Shown here: one piece after another, positions 24,450 through 32,462 of the stretch
How the letters are laid out: each line of letters starts with the position of its first letter
Position numbering within the stretch: position 1 is the stretch's first letter
Assembly (NCBI GenBank): GCA_030747785.1
Contig: JASLKC010000051.1
Location: 1-40,002 of the forward strand
Direction: 5' to 3'
DNA from: Candidatus Poseidoniaceae archaeon
GTDB taxonomy: Archaea; Thermoplasmatota; Poseidoniia; Poseidoniales; Poseidoniaceae
Length of the DNA stretch: 40,002 bases
Translations under genes and position numbers: made by a program
Notes under the pieces: generated by a model
The model's database searches: none
Seen by the model: the letters and a program-made list of their open reading frames with translations, nothing else
Told to the model about the DNA's origin: nothing

Positions 24450-25027
24450 CAGGAATCATCCTCTATCGTCTTGGCGCGAGCCTTCGACATGGTAGTTTCA
24501 TCGAGGAACCAAAAGGTGGGGGTTTCTCCTAACTCTCGATCCCAGTTTTGTACCGAGCGAGCAAAGATTTCCGTCTGAGCATTGTGTTTGCACCAGTTGA
24601 GAATCCAATCCATCTGTTCAATCATTTTCTCATCATCACTAGAGCGTTTTAGATTCTCAGCGTTTAGAGCCATATTCATCATGAAAACCGGAGCAAGCGC
24701 ATATGTCCAGAACGGATTACGCTCGAAATCAACACTACGTTGAGCCGTCCATAGCGAGAAGACCCTATCGTATAACCAGCCAACAGTTAGCACACCAAGC
24801 CCTACTCCAATGAATAGGCTACCCATGACTACCCAAGCCGTTGGTAAGCCGATCATTACCGAGTCAGCACGCCCCCATTGCGGATTACTAGCTTCTAATC
24901 TTTCGAAGATTAAGAGGCTAAGAGTTGTGGCCCAAAAAATCAAAGAAATAATCGATTGAGATTGCTGCATTCGCCAATACTGACGCATCATCCACTTCTT
25001 CATCGGTGGTATTCCACTATCAGACAT
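24449..25027 (-). CDS. Uncharacterised two-segment membrane protein
   Basis: A 192-aa protein of no recognised family. A short basic N-terminus (KKWMMRQYWRMQQ) is followed by hydrophobic segments near residues 26-43 and 61-86. A soluble C-terminal half follows, rich in Trp, Glu and Asp, which may contain a third weak hydrophobic stretch (ALAPVFMMNMAL). The ATG at 25027 is used; a GTG immediately before it is possible. It is translationally coupled to the CYTH protein (TGATG), so the two probably act together, perhaps bringing the triphosphatase to the membrane. Confidence 0.78.
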   Translation of the reverse strand: MSDSGIPPMKKWMMRQYWRMQQSQSIISLIFWATTLSLLIFERLEASNPQWGRADSVMIGLPTAWVVMGSLFIGVGLGVLTVGWLYDRVFSLWTAQRSVDFERNPFWTYALAPVFMMNMALNAENLKRSSDDEKMIEQMDWILNWCKHNAQTEIFARSVQNWDRELGETPTFWFLDETTMSKARAKTIEDDS

Positions 25028-25080
25028 CACCCCCCGCTCAACATAGGTCCTTCATATTCTAATGGGTAAAAACGTACAAT

Positions 25081-25108
25081 CCTCATACCAATGCTCCATT
25101 ATATGAGG
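25081..25108 (+). promoter_or_regulatory. Inverted repeat bracketing the propeller-lipoprotein TATA box
   Basis: CCTCATA (25081-25087) and TATGAGG (25102-25108) are perfect inverted repeats spaced 21 bp centre to centre, two helical turns. The right arm overlaps a TATA-like ATTATATG at 25098-25105, just before the start at 25120 or 25126. The geometry suits a dimeric repressor; binding is not shown. Confidence 0.4.
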
Positions 25109-25119
25109 GAGGCCGCTCG

Positions 25120-27435
25120 ATGTGCATGAACCGGAAGCCCCGCACTTACAGTACCCCACTGGTCGCCATCTTTCTCGTTGGCTTGATGACCATGTCTGGT
25201 TGTTTGTCGGCAAATCAGCAAATTGACGATGGAGGCATCGAACCAGGCACCATTCTTCTTGGATGGGACCAATCTGTTTCTAGGACAATAGGATCACCTC
25301 AATTGATGACCTATCAGGGCTGTGAAGAATTAGAACACGCGCTGAAAGTTTCAATCGAAGAAGAGACTCGTACCAATTTGATTCAGGCAGTGGAAGAAAT
25401 CTACTACTGGGGCGGCGGCTGGATGGAAGACGATGTAGCGATGATGGATGGCGCTGAAGGCGCACCATCAGCCGACTCAAACCAAGGAGGCACTACCAGG
25501 GTTCGTGAAGAAGGAGTCGATTATTCAGGTACCAATAATCAAGAACAAGGTGTCGACGAAGCGGATTTCGTAAAGACGGATGGATATCACATCTTCTTCC
25601 TTGACAGCGGAGTTCTACATATCCTCAACGTTCCAGAATTTGGACAACTAGAGTTGGCGAGCACCACAGAAATCGAAGGATCACCCGTTGCAATGATGCT
25701 AAATGGCGACCGTCTGGTTGTGATTTCGACTGTATCTTCTTGGAATATTGATGGCGAAGACCCTCTTGCTCAAGCAATGGGCTGGGGCGGAGAATGGGGT
25801 AGTTGGCGTACTAGCACTCTAACCAAATTCACAGTCTTTGACATCTCAGATGCCTCTGACCCTCTTGTAGATAGGGAGCTTTACATCGAAGGATGGTACA
25901 TGACAGCAAGAGAAGTTGACGGAACCGTAAGGACCGTCACTCACACTTGGATGGATATTCCTGGACTCAAAACATGGCTTGAGTTGCCAGACGGATATTG
26001 GAGATTGGATTACGACGACCCACTACGCCGCACCCTACGTGAAGAAGCCGCATCTGCAGCAATTCTTCACAATCAGGAAACTCTAGATTCACTTTCATTA
26101 GCAGACATCCTCCCTCAAGTGCACGAAAGAATCGGCACAGAAATTTCAACACACCATATGAGTGATGACGATTGTAACGACTTCGCAGCACCTACAGAGT
26201 CTCATAATCGAGGATTTACATCGATATTTACATTGGATTTAGTCAGCGACGAATTAGCCTTTGAAGCCGACCACATTGTAGGTAATTGGCCAATGGTATA
26301 TGCTTCAGAAGATGTGCTAGTAATCACCGAAAACGCATGGGATTGGTGGTGGTTCTGGGGCAACGATGGGCTTGATGAGGCCACAAATATCCACACCTTC
26401 GACATCGGAGAAGCTGGTTCAACTCTTTACACAGGGTCAGGACGAGTCGATGGGACAATCAACGACCAATTTTCACTATCTGAGTATGAAGGTGTAGTAC
26501 GCGTTGCTACAACTACCGGGCAATGGGCACGTTGGTGGATGAGTGATCCTGAGCCAATGGAAAGCCACGTAGTGACTTTCGGCCACACAGTCGACATCGC
26601 TACCGGAGAGCAGCAATTGACTGAAATCGGTCGTGTTGATGGAATAGCACAGAACGAGACAATTTGGTCGGCGAGATTTGTTGAAGATAGAGCATACCTC
26701 GTGACTTTCCGTAATATGGATCCCCTCTGGACAATCGACCTTTCAGATGTTACCAACCCACGAGTAATGGGGGAGTTGGAAGTACCTGGAGTTTCGACTT
26801 ACATCCATCCTCTATCTTCGGACGCAATTCTTACGATAGGCCTAGGTCCTGCTGATGAAGAAACTGGCACGGGGTTGGATTGGTCGCATACTCGACTTTC
26901 TCTATTCGATGTGTCGAATTTCTCCAACCCACAAGCAGGGGCTATCCTTTCACTAACCCCGGTTAACGACCCTGACGAGGGATGGACGTGGGCTTGGTCC
27001 GAAGCGACATACGAGCACAAAGCATTCCAGTTTTGGGCTCCAAAGGGAATGCTTGCAGTACCTGTAAACACCTATCGCTACGATTACTGGTATGATGCAA
27101 ATGATGAATATCATTGGAATTATGAATGGATTTCTAAATTGATGATAATCAATGTCACAGAAGACGATTTAACATTACACGGAGAAATCAACCATTCTGA
27201 TTTCTATGACGATGGACACCACTGGTGGTCTTCGACAAATATCCGCCGTTCAATATTCATGGGCGACTATATCTATGCAATTTCTCATGGCGGGATTACT
27301 GCAACAAACCTCACTACGATGGAAGAGACTGCAAGAGTTGACCTCGTAGATGAAATCGTTTACGAGGATGAGAATTCTTCGAATAGCGAAGGCGACCGAG
27401 ACGATGGCAAAACTTCCGAAGAAGATCGAAACTGA
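25120..27435 (+). CDS. Secreted lipoprotein with beta-propeller domain (Beta_propel family)
   Basis: A 771-aa lipoprotein with Cys at residue 28 (MTMSGCLSA). DYSGTNNQEQGVDEADFVKT near 145-165 is the hallmark opening of the archaeal and bacterial secreted C-terminal beta-propeller family. Repeated blade-like strands follow (VLHILNVPEFGQL, FDISDASDPLV, IDLSDVTNPRVMGEL, SLFDVSNFSNPQ), each ending in an aspartate-rich turn. The C-terminal 25 residues are acidic and disordered. The protein is anchored outside the cell membrane; function is unknown, with adhesion or ligand display plausible. Start is ATG at 25120 or the internal ATG at 25126. The latter sits about 24 nt from the TATA-like box, as in leaderless genes. 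Confidence 0.9.
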   Translation: MCMNRKPRTYSTPLVAIFLVGLMTMSGCLSANQQIDDGGIEPGTILLGWDQSVSRTIGSPQLMTYQGCEELEHALKVSIEEETRTNLIQAVEEIYYWGGGWMEDDVAMMDGAEGAPSADSNQGGTTRVREEGVDYSGTNNQEQGVDEADFVKTDGYHIFFLDSGVLHILNVPEFGQLELASTTEIEGSPVAMMLNGDRLVVISTVSSWNIDGEDPLAQAMGWGGEWGSWRTSTLTKFTVFDISDASDPLVDRELYIEGWYMTAREVDGTVRTVTHTWMDIPGLKTWLELPDGYWRLDYDDPLRRTLREEAASAAILHNQETLDSLSLADILPQVHERIGTEISTHHMSDDDCNDFAAPTESHNRGFTSIFTLDLVSDELAFEADHIVGNWPMVYASEDVLVITENAWDWWWFWGNDGLDEATNIHTFDIGEAGSTLYTGSGRVDGTINDQFSLSEYEGVVRVATTTGQWARWWMSDPEPMESHVVTFGHTVDIATGEQQLTEIGRVDGIAQNETIWSARFVEDRAYLVTFRNMDPLWTIDLSDVTNPRVMGELEVPGVSTYIHPLSSDAILTIGLGPADEETGTGLDWSHTRLSLFDVSNFSNPQAGAILSLTPVNDPDEGWTWAWSEATYEHKAFQFWAPKGMLAVPVNTYRYDYWYDANDEYHWNYEWISKLMIINVTEDDLTLHGEINHSDFYDDGHHWWSSTNIRRSIFMGDYIYAISHGGITATNLTTMEETARVDLVDEIVYEDENSSNSEGDRDDGKTSEEDRN

Positions 27436-27476
27436 CACATGCGAAGGCTGATGGCTAAGAGCGCATCCGACCTGCT

Positions 27477-28400
27477 ATGATCAATGTCGCACTCTTGGGC
27501 TGCGGCCGGTGGGGACAGCACCATCTGAATGCTCTTTCAGACCTTCGAGACATGGGTATTGTGAACCAGATTACCGCAGTAGACACCTCTCCAGATGCAA
27601 GGTCGAAAGCGATACTTGCCGACGTGGTAACAGATTCTATCGAGAATGTTTTCGCAGACCTTGTAATTGTAGCAACGCCTTCTAACATGCACGCTACACA
27701 GGCGCGAGATTTGATGGCCGAAGGATTCCACGTTCTTGTAGAGAAACCTCTTGGATGTTGCGAAGCAGAAGCTGCGCAAGTGTTGGCAACTGCTCATGAG
27801 CACGGCCGAGTGATGGGAGTAGGATTACTACTACGCTTCCATCCAGCAGTGAAATTAGCAAAGGAATTACTCTTGAATGGCTCGCTTGGCCGTCTTGAAA
27901 CTATCCGATTTGTTCGTCGAACAATTCGAAACGCCCCAAAGGGAGGCAATGTAATCGAGGCATTAGGAGTTCATGCAATCGATTTGATTTGCCATATTAT
28001 GGGCGAGATGGAACCCTCTGCAATACATGCAGAAGGAGACCTTGTTGAATCACGCCTCGCACTTGAATTCCCACATGGCATAGAGGCGATCATAGATGTG
28101 GCATGGGATGCAAACATCGAGTGCCGAAGCGTAACTCTTGTAGGTAGTCGAGCAACTTTGCGATTTGATTTAGATATTCATGATAGAGCGATACTAGTAA
28201 CCGATGAATTTGAAACAACTCTTTTTTGTGAATCATCGCACTCTCCATTAGAATCTGAGTTACGACATATTATCGCAGCCATAGAAGATCACAATGCCGG
28301 GCGCGGGTGGACTGCAGTTCCCGACCATGGCGCTGCTTTACGCGGCGTGAGGTGGACAGAGAGAGCGATTATCGCGCTACCCTTGGCACGGCATAATTGA
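27477..28400 (+). CDS. Gfo/Idh/MocA family NAD(P)-dependent oxidoreductase
   Basis: A 307-aa dehydrogenase acting on a sugar or sugar nucleotide. The Rossmann motif LLGCGRWGQHH (residues 6-16), VIVATPSNMHA and VEKPLG, with the conserved Glu-Lys-Pro, mark the NAD-binding domain. GGNVIEALGVHAIDLI carries the Asp/His of the catalytic region. UDP-N-acetylglucosamine 3-dehydrogenase or a related activity is possible and would pair with a DegT aminotransferase, but the DegT gene here is about 3.5 kb upstream. The ATG at 27477 opens directly at the first Rossmann strand. It is followed closely by a membrane-protein gene. Confidence 0.92.
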   Translation: MINVALLGCGRWGQHHLNALSDLRDMGIVNQITAVDTSPDARSKAILADVVTDSIENVFADLVIVATPSNMHATQARDLMAEGFHVLVEKPLGCCEAEAAQVLATAHEHGRVMGVGLLLRFHPAVKLAKELLLNGSLGRLETIRFVRRTIRNAPKGGNVIEALGVHAIDLICHIMGEMEPSAIHAEGDLVESRLALEFPHGIEAIIDVAWDANIECRSVTLVGSRATLRFDLDIHDRAILVTDEFETTLFCESSHSPLESELRHIIAAIEDHNAGRGWTAVPDHGAALRGVRWTERAIIALPLARHN

Positions 28401-28426
28401 AGAATCGACTCCTTCTCGGCTCAATC

Positions 28427-28918
28427 ATGTCAGGAGGCGGAAGTACCGCAGATGCCGAGCCACTATTCATTTTGGACCCCCTTCCACACCTTGGGCCATC
28501 GATAGACGCATTTTTTGCAGCGCACCCGCTGATCATTCTCGCTGCTGCTGCAATTTTCACAGCAATATTTGTGAAAGTTGAAGATCCGATGAAGAAATTG
28601 TTCTACTTGGCATCCTTCAATTTATTATTGGATTGGCAAATCACATCTTCACTTTTCTACGCCTCAATCTTTACCGCAGTCCTCGTTTCTGTATATTGCT
28701 TAATCTGGAGTGCAAGTATTTGGGATGATGTGAAAAAGCACCTCGACCTTACGAATCTTCGAATTATTTCATGGCTCGCCTTTGCAGTTATGACTTTCTT
28801 GATTTCCGAGATTTTGATTATGCTAAGCGCTCCATTCGGTGGAGCAATAGTTCTTGGCGCAATCTCAGCATGGTATCTGTGGTGGACTTACTATTCGCTA
28901 GAACCAGCAGTAGCTTGA
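28427..28918 (+). CDS. Uncharacterised multi-pass membrane protein
   Basis: A 163-aa protein with no recognised family. About four hydrophobic segments are visible (about residues 32-52, 60-75, 77-95 and 115-140, with a C-terminal Trp-rich stretch). The start is taken at ATG 28427; a TTG at 28397, overlapping the preceding stop, is the alternative and would couple it to the oxidoreductase. No catalytic motif is seen. It is one of several small membrane proteins in this part of the window. Confidence 0.72.
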   Translation: MSGGGSTADAEPLFILDPLPHLGPSIDAFFAAHPLIILAAAAIFTAIFVKVEDPMKKLFYLASFNLLLDWQITSSLFYASIFTAVLVSVYCLIWSASIWDDVKKHLDLTNLRIISWLAFAVMTFLISEILIMLSAPFGGAIVLGAISAWYLWWTYYSLEPAVA

Positions 28919-28957
28919 GCCCATAGGGTCAAGGACTCACCCCCCACGATAGTGGCA

Positions 28958-30310
28958 ATGGCGACATTCTCTAGCCACCCAGCCCTCCCCGAGTTGATCG
29001 AGAATCTACTCGAGGACGACGTTCACACGCTCTTTCTCAAAGCCGAGTGTGCCCCTCGCACAAAGGCCGGAGGAATTGGCAATCTCAAACTTGCAGATGT
29101 AGAAGGCGCTGATGATGGAGAGTGGGACACATTACGGCTTGAATCCCTTCAAGAAGAAATGTTGACTATTATCGAAGAAAACCGCGATAGGTCAGATTGT
29201 TTTCTTGAAATTGATAGAAAGGGATGCCAAGTAATCCAACTCGGGGACTTGCGAATTTCTTGTGCATGGCCTCCTTTCGCCGATGCACGCGAGATAACTA
29301 TTGTCAGACCAGTTGCAAAACTCAGTTTGTCTGATTATGAAATCGACCCGAAATTAATCGCTAGATTATCCGATCATCACCGTGGCGTATTCATTTGTGG
29401 CCGACCTGGTTCGGGTAAAACCACACTCGCCCAGGCTATCGCCGAGTATCTTGACGAGGATGTTGGTGCAATGGTGAAAACAATGGAGGCTCCAAGGGAC
29501 TTACAATTAGCAAAACGAATTACCCAATATGCTCCCCTTGAAGGTGATTTAGAGAAGACTGCTGAAATCATCTTCCTCGTAAGACCAGATTTCGTTATCT
29601 TTGATGAGGTGCGAAGGGCACGCGATTTCGAAATATTTGCCGATGTACGTTTAGCCGGAGTGGGGCTTCTTGGAGTCACTCATGCAAATTCTGCTCTTGA
29701 GGCAATACAGCGCCTTATCGGCAAGGTAGAGCTGGGCTTAGTAAGCCAGGTTCTCGACACAATCTTGCACGTTGAGGCGGGAGCAATATCCCAAGTTCTT
29801 GAATTGCGAATGACAGTAAAACCTCCAACTGGAATGCAGGAGGAACTCGCTCGCCCAGTAATCGAAGTTGTCGAATTCCCGAGCGGACGAATTACGCATG
29901 AAATGTTCGCATTTGGATCAGAGATTGCTGTAGTACCTGTTGATCCCTCTGCATCCGGAGGAGGAGTAACTCCGATGGCTGCTCTAGCAAGAGACCAGCT
30001 AGTACACCGTATTCGCCAATGGGTTGGAGTCCAATGTGGAGTGAAATTCACAAGCCAAGGCTCAGCCGAAATTTATGTTCCAAAAGGCATGGTTTCAACA
30101 TTGATAGGCAAAGGTGGAGAAAATATCCGCTCCCTGCAGGATGAATTAGGGGGCCTTCGCCTTTCAGTATCATCATTTAGAGAAATGCCTGAAGACGTAC
30201 AAGTAGGCGGCGGCGACCATGACGAAGTTCAGGATAGAAGAGCGTCAGAGGCGAAGGCATGGGAATATTCGCGTAAAGGGCGAAAAGGCTCCAAAGGTAG
30301 GCGCCGTTAA
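28958..30310 (+). CDS. PINA-like ATPase with KH domain, lacking the PIN domain
   Basis: A 450-aa relative of archaeal PilT-family/PINA ATPases, which in other archaea carry an N-terminal PIN nuclease domain and act on branched DNA such as Holliday junctions. Here the first 100 residues show no PIN signature of four acidic residues. The ATPase domain has Walker A GRPGSGKTT at about 148-156 and Walker B FVIFDEVRRARDFE with a VTHANS sensor. A C-terminal KH motif (LIGKGGENIRSL near 400) is followed by a Lys/Arg-rich tail. The ATG at 28958 is used; a GTG at 28952 is possible. It is either a DNA translocase without nuclease or one that recruits a separate PIN protein. Confidence 0.88.
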   Translation: MATFSSHPALPELIENLLEDDVHTLFLKAECAPRTKAGGIGNLKLADVEGADDGEWDTLRLESLQEEMLTIIEENRDRSDCFLEIDRKGCQVIQLGDLRISCAWPPFADAREITIVRPVAKLSLSDYEIDPKLIARLSDHHRGVFICGRPGSGKTTLAQAIAEYLDEDVGAMVKTMEAPRDLQLAKRITQYAPLEGDLEKTAEIIFLVRPDFVIFDEVRRARDFEIFADVRLAGVGLLGVTHANSALEAIQRLIGKVELGLVSQVLDTILHVEAGAISQVLELRMTVKPPTGMQEELARPVIEVVEFPSGRITHEMFAFGSEIAVVPVDPSASGGGVTPMAALARDQLVHRIRQWVGVQCGVKFTSQGSAEIYVPKGMVSTLIGKGGENIRSLQDELGGLRLSVSSFREMPEDVQVGGGDHDEVQDRRASEAKAWEYSRKGRKGSKGRRR

Positions 30311-30357
30311 GGAAAACGTTCCGACAGCCTCTTGAATTCACACCTCCTCTGTAAATC

Positions 30358-30804
30358 ATGGCGACTATGTTATTGTGGTCAATTGCAGCAAGCGTTGCAA
30401 CTGCTGTAGCAGATTGGGCCGGTTGGCATTTTGTCTGGCGTCACGAATTTGAAGCGGGTGAAGCCGTTAAGAAAAAGCGCAACGCGGTTTCAATGTTCAT
30501 CTCATATTTCCTGCCATTTATGCCAACATTGGCCATTATCTTCGGCCCTGCAAAATTGGGATGGTATGACATCGGTTTCGCTACAGCATCCGCTAAAGTT
30601 CTCTTCGTATTGATGGGAATACTGACTGGAGGGGTTGCAGCATCAGCATGGGCTCAGAAACGTAAACACGATGAGGGCAAAGATGCGCGAGCCTTAATCG
30701 ATCAGGAAGACATAGTTCCTGAAGACGCAATGCAACACCTAGGTTGGACAACTGCTATGATAGCAACATGCTCCATATTCTGGTTTGCACTTCTCAGTGT
30801 CTGA
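30358..30804 (+). CDS. Uncharacterised four-segment membrane protein
   Basis: A 148-aa protein of unknown family with hydrophobic segments near residues 3-20, 45-65, 75-98 and 130-147. A basic loop (VKKKRNAV) follows the first and an acidic, charged loop (DEGKDARALIDQEDIVPED) precedes the last. The ATG at 30358 has CCTCCTCTG upstream but no clear Shine-Dalgarno. It sits between the PINA-like gene and the thermosome gene on the same strand; no motif suggests a function. Confidence 0.72.
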   Translation: MATMLLWSIAASVATAVADWAGWHFVWRHEFEAGEAVKKKRNAVSMFISYFLPFMPTLAIIFGPAKLGWYDIGFATASAKVLFVLMGILTGGVAASAWAQKRKHDEGKDARALIDQEDIVPEDAMQHLGWTTAMIATCSIFWFALLSV

Positions 30805-30810
30805 TATGAA

Positions 30811-30835
30811 GGGTTGATGAAGGCGCGGCCAACCC
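30811..30835 (+). promoter_or_regulatory. Inverted repeat upstream of the thermosome gene
   Basis: GGGTTG (30811-30816) and CAACCC (30830-30835) are perfect 6-bp arms with a 13-nt loop, ending 9 nt before the ATG at 30845. This could be a leader hairpin or operator. Arms of this length occur by chance fairly often. Confidence 0.25.
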
Positions 30836-30844
30836 GTCGAGTTG

Positions 30845-32410
30845 ATGGCACAGGTACCAGATGGCTCCGGCAAAGCCCCAGTAGTCATCACTAAATCTTC
30901 AACATCAGTTACTAGCGGCCCTCAAGTTACACAGAAGTTAGTAGGCGCAGCGATTGCTTTTGGCAATGTCCTTAGAGGAACATTTGGGCCAAATGGCCTC
31001 GATAAGATGCTTTACAAGACAAATGGGGAAGCAGCAGTAACGAATGATGGGGCCAAAATTGTTGCTGAATTATTGGTAAAACATCCTGCAGCAAAGGCAT
31101 TCGTTAGTCTTGCCGAAAGCCAAGAAAACGCATGCGGCGATGGAGTAACTGGTTGCATCATTCTCGCATCTGAATTGATGGGAGAGGCCGGGCGCTTACT
31201 CGAATTAGGCCTTCACCCTCTCGTTCTGGTAAAGGGATATCAAATGGCATTGGAGACAACGATGGCAACACTTGATTCTAGAGTTCAACAAATAGATGGC
31301 CGACTTGCTCAAGTAACATCTACCGCCCTTGTTGGACGTTCAACAGAAGGAGCACTCACCCATCTTGCAAATCTTGTAGCAGAAGCGGTCAATTCTATTC
31401 CGGGTAGCGATTATGAAAAAGTTCGAATGGCAAAAGATGGCCTGGGAACTAGCGCGTCGTCTCGGTTAATCAAGGGATTAGTGATTGAGAAGCGTCTAGC
31501 CCTTGACCGCCTTCCTCGTAATCTTAGTGACATCAATGTGGCCGTATTGACCTGCCCGATTGAATTAGAAAAATCTTCTAGGGACGCAGAGATTGAGATC
31601 ACTTCAACAACACAACTTGAAGCCTTCATCGATTCTGAAGATGCACTCGTCAAAGCAAAGGCAGATGCAATAATTTCAAGTGGGGCTAAGGCAGTATTTA
31701 GCGCCGAGTCAATCGACACGAGGGCCCTCCATTTCTTGGCAGATGCTGGCATTTTTGCAATGGGAGGAATGGAAAGACCAGCCGTCGAAGATATTGCTGA
31801 AACAACTGGTGCGGAATTAATCGACCATTTAGATGATTTATCCGAGTCTTCGATGGGGCATATCGTAAACCTTGAACATCAAAGGCTCGAAGGCGCAGAA
31901 GGAGTCCGTGAACGATTAATTATCGAAGCAGGAGAATCCGCAGGAATAGTCACAATCCTTGTTGGAGGGACCGATGGCGTTGTGGTTGAGGAGACCATTA
32001 GAGGTTTATTCGATGCTTTGCGATCTGCTTGTTTAGCAAAGGAGAGCGACTCGATAATACTCGGTGGAGGCAGTTTGCACATGGCTGCAAGTTTAGCTGT
32101 ACGTGAAGCGGCCGAGCAATGTGCAGGCAGAGAGCGACTTTCGATGGAAGCGTTTTCCCGTGCACTTGAGTCAATCCCGGCAGCATTAGCCGGCAATACC
32201 GGGGCCGATCGAATTGACACATTGCTTGAACTGCGGTCACTCCAAAGAGGCGGCAATAACAAGGCTGGAATTAACCGCTCAGGCAAGCCGGAAACCATTG
32301 TCGGCGCATGGCTCCCCGCCTATACTTTAGAACACTCAATTACCGCTGCAACAGAGTCTGCGTGCGGCCTTCTGAGAGTTGACCAGGTCATTTCTGCTCG
32401 TGGCGACTGA
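30845..32410 (+). CDS. Divergent thermosome (group II chaperonin) subunit
   Basis: A 521-aa cytosolic chaperonin subunit of the archaeal thermosome/TCP-1 family. FGPNGLDKML, NDGAKIVAELL (67-77) and GDGVTG (98-103) correspond to GPKGMDKML, NDGATIL and GDGTTS of canonical subunits, and FDAL retains the catalytic Asp of HDAL. Several nucleotide-site positions differ: Thr to Val in GDGTT, and LGGGSLHMA in place of PGGGAxExE. The C-terminus ends LLRVDQVISARGD without the usual Gly-Gly-Met tail. It may be a minor or specialised subunit that forms mixed rings with a canonical one elsewhere in the genome. The ATG at 30845 is preferred to a TTG at 30842. Confidence 0.93.
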   Translation: MAQVPDGSGKAPVVITKSSTSVTSGPQVTQKLVGAAIAFGNVLRGTFGPNGLDKMLYKTNGEAAVTNDGAKIVAELLVKHPAAKAFVSLAESQENACGDGVTGCIILASELMGEAGRLLELGLHPLVLVKGYQMALETTMATLDSRVQQIDGRLAQVTSTALVGRSTEGALTHLANLVAEAVNSIPGSDYEKVRMAKDGLGTSASSRLIKGLVIEKRLALDRLPRNLSDINVAVLTCPIELEKSSRDAEIEITSTTQLEAFIDSEDALVKAKADAIISSGAKAVFSAESIDTRALHFLADAGIFAMGGMERPAVEDIAETTGAELIDHLDDLSESSMGHIVNLEHQRLEGAEGVRERLIIEAGESAGIVTILVGGTDGVVVEETIRGLFDALRSACLAKESDSIILGGGSLHMAASLAVREAAEQCAGRERLSMEAFSRALESIPAALAGNTGADRIDTLLELRSLQRGGNNKAGINRSGKPETIVGAWLPAYTLEHSITAATESACGLLRVDQVISARGD

Positions 32411-32462
32411 TGCGGCACGTTCATGAGAGTCCCACAGTTGGCTTTCCCAACGGGTATTACGA

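Noticed and set aside
19688-25027. A single mobile or defence island spanning the sulfotransferase, HerA-like and degT genes
   Set aside because: No integrase, transposase, attachment repeats or nuclease partner is visible, and the genes are in opposing single units with codon style like their neighbours.
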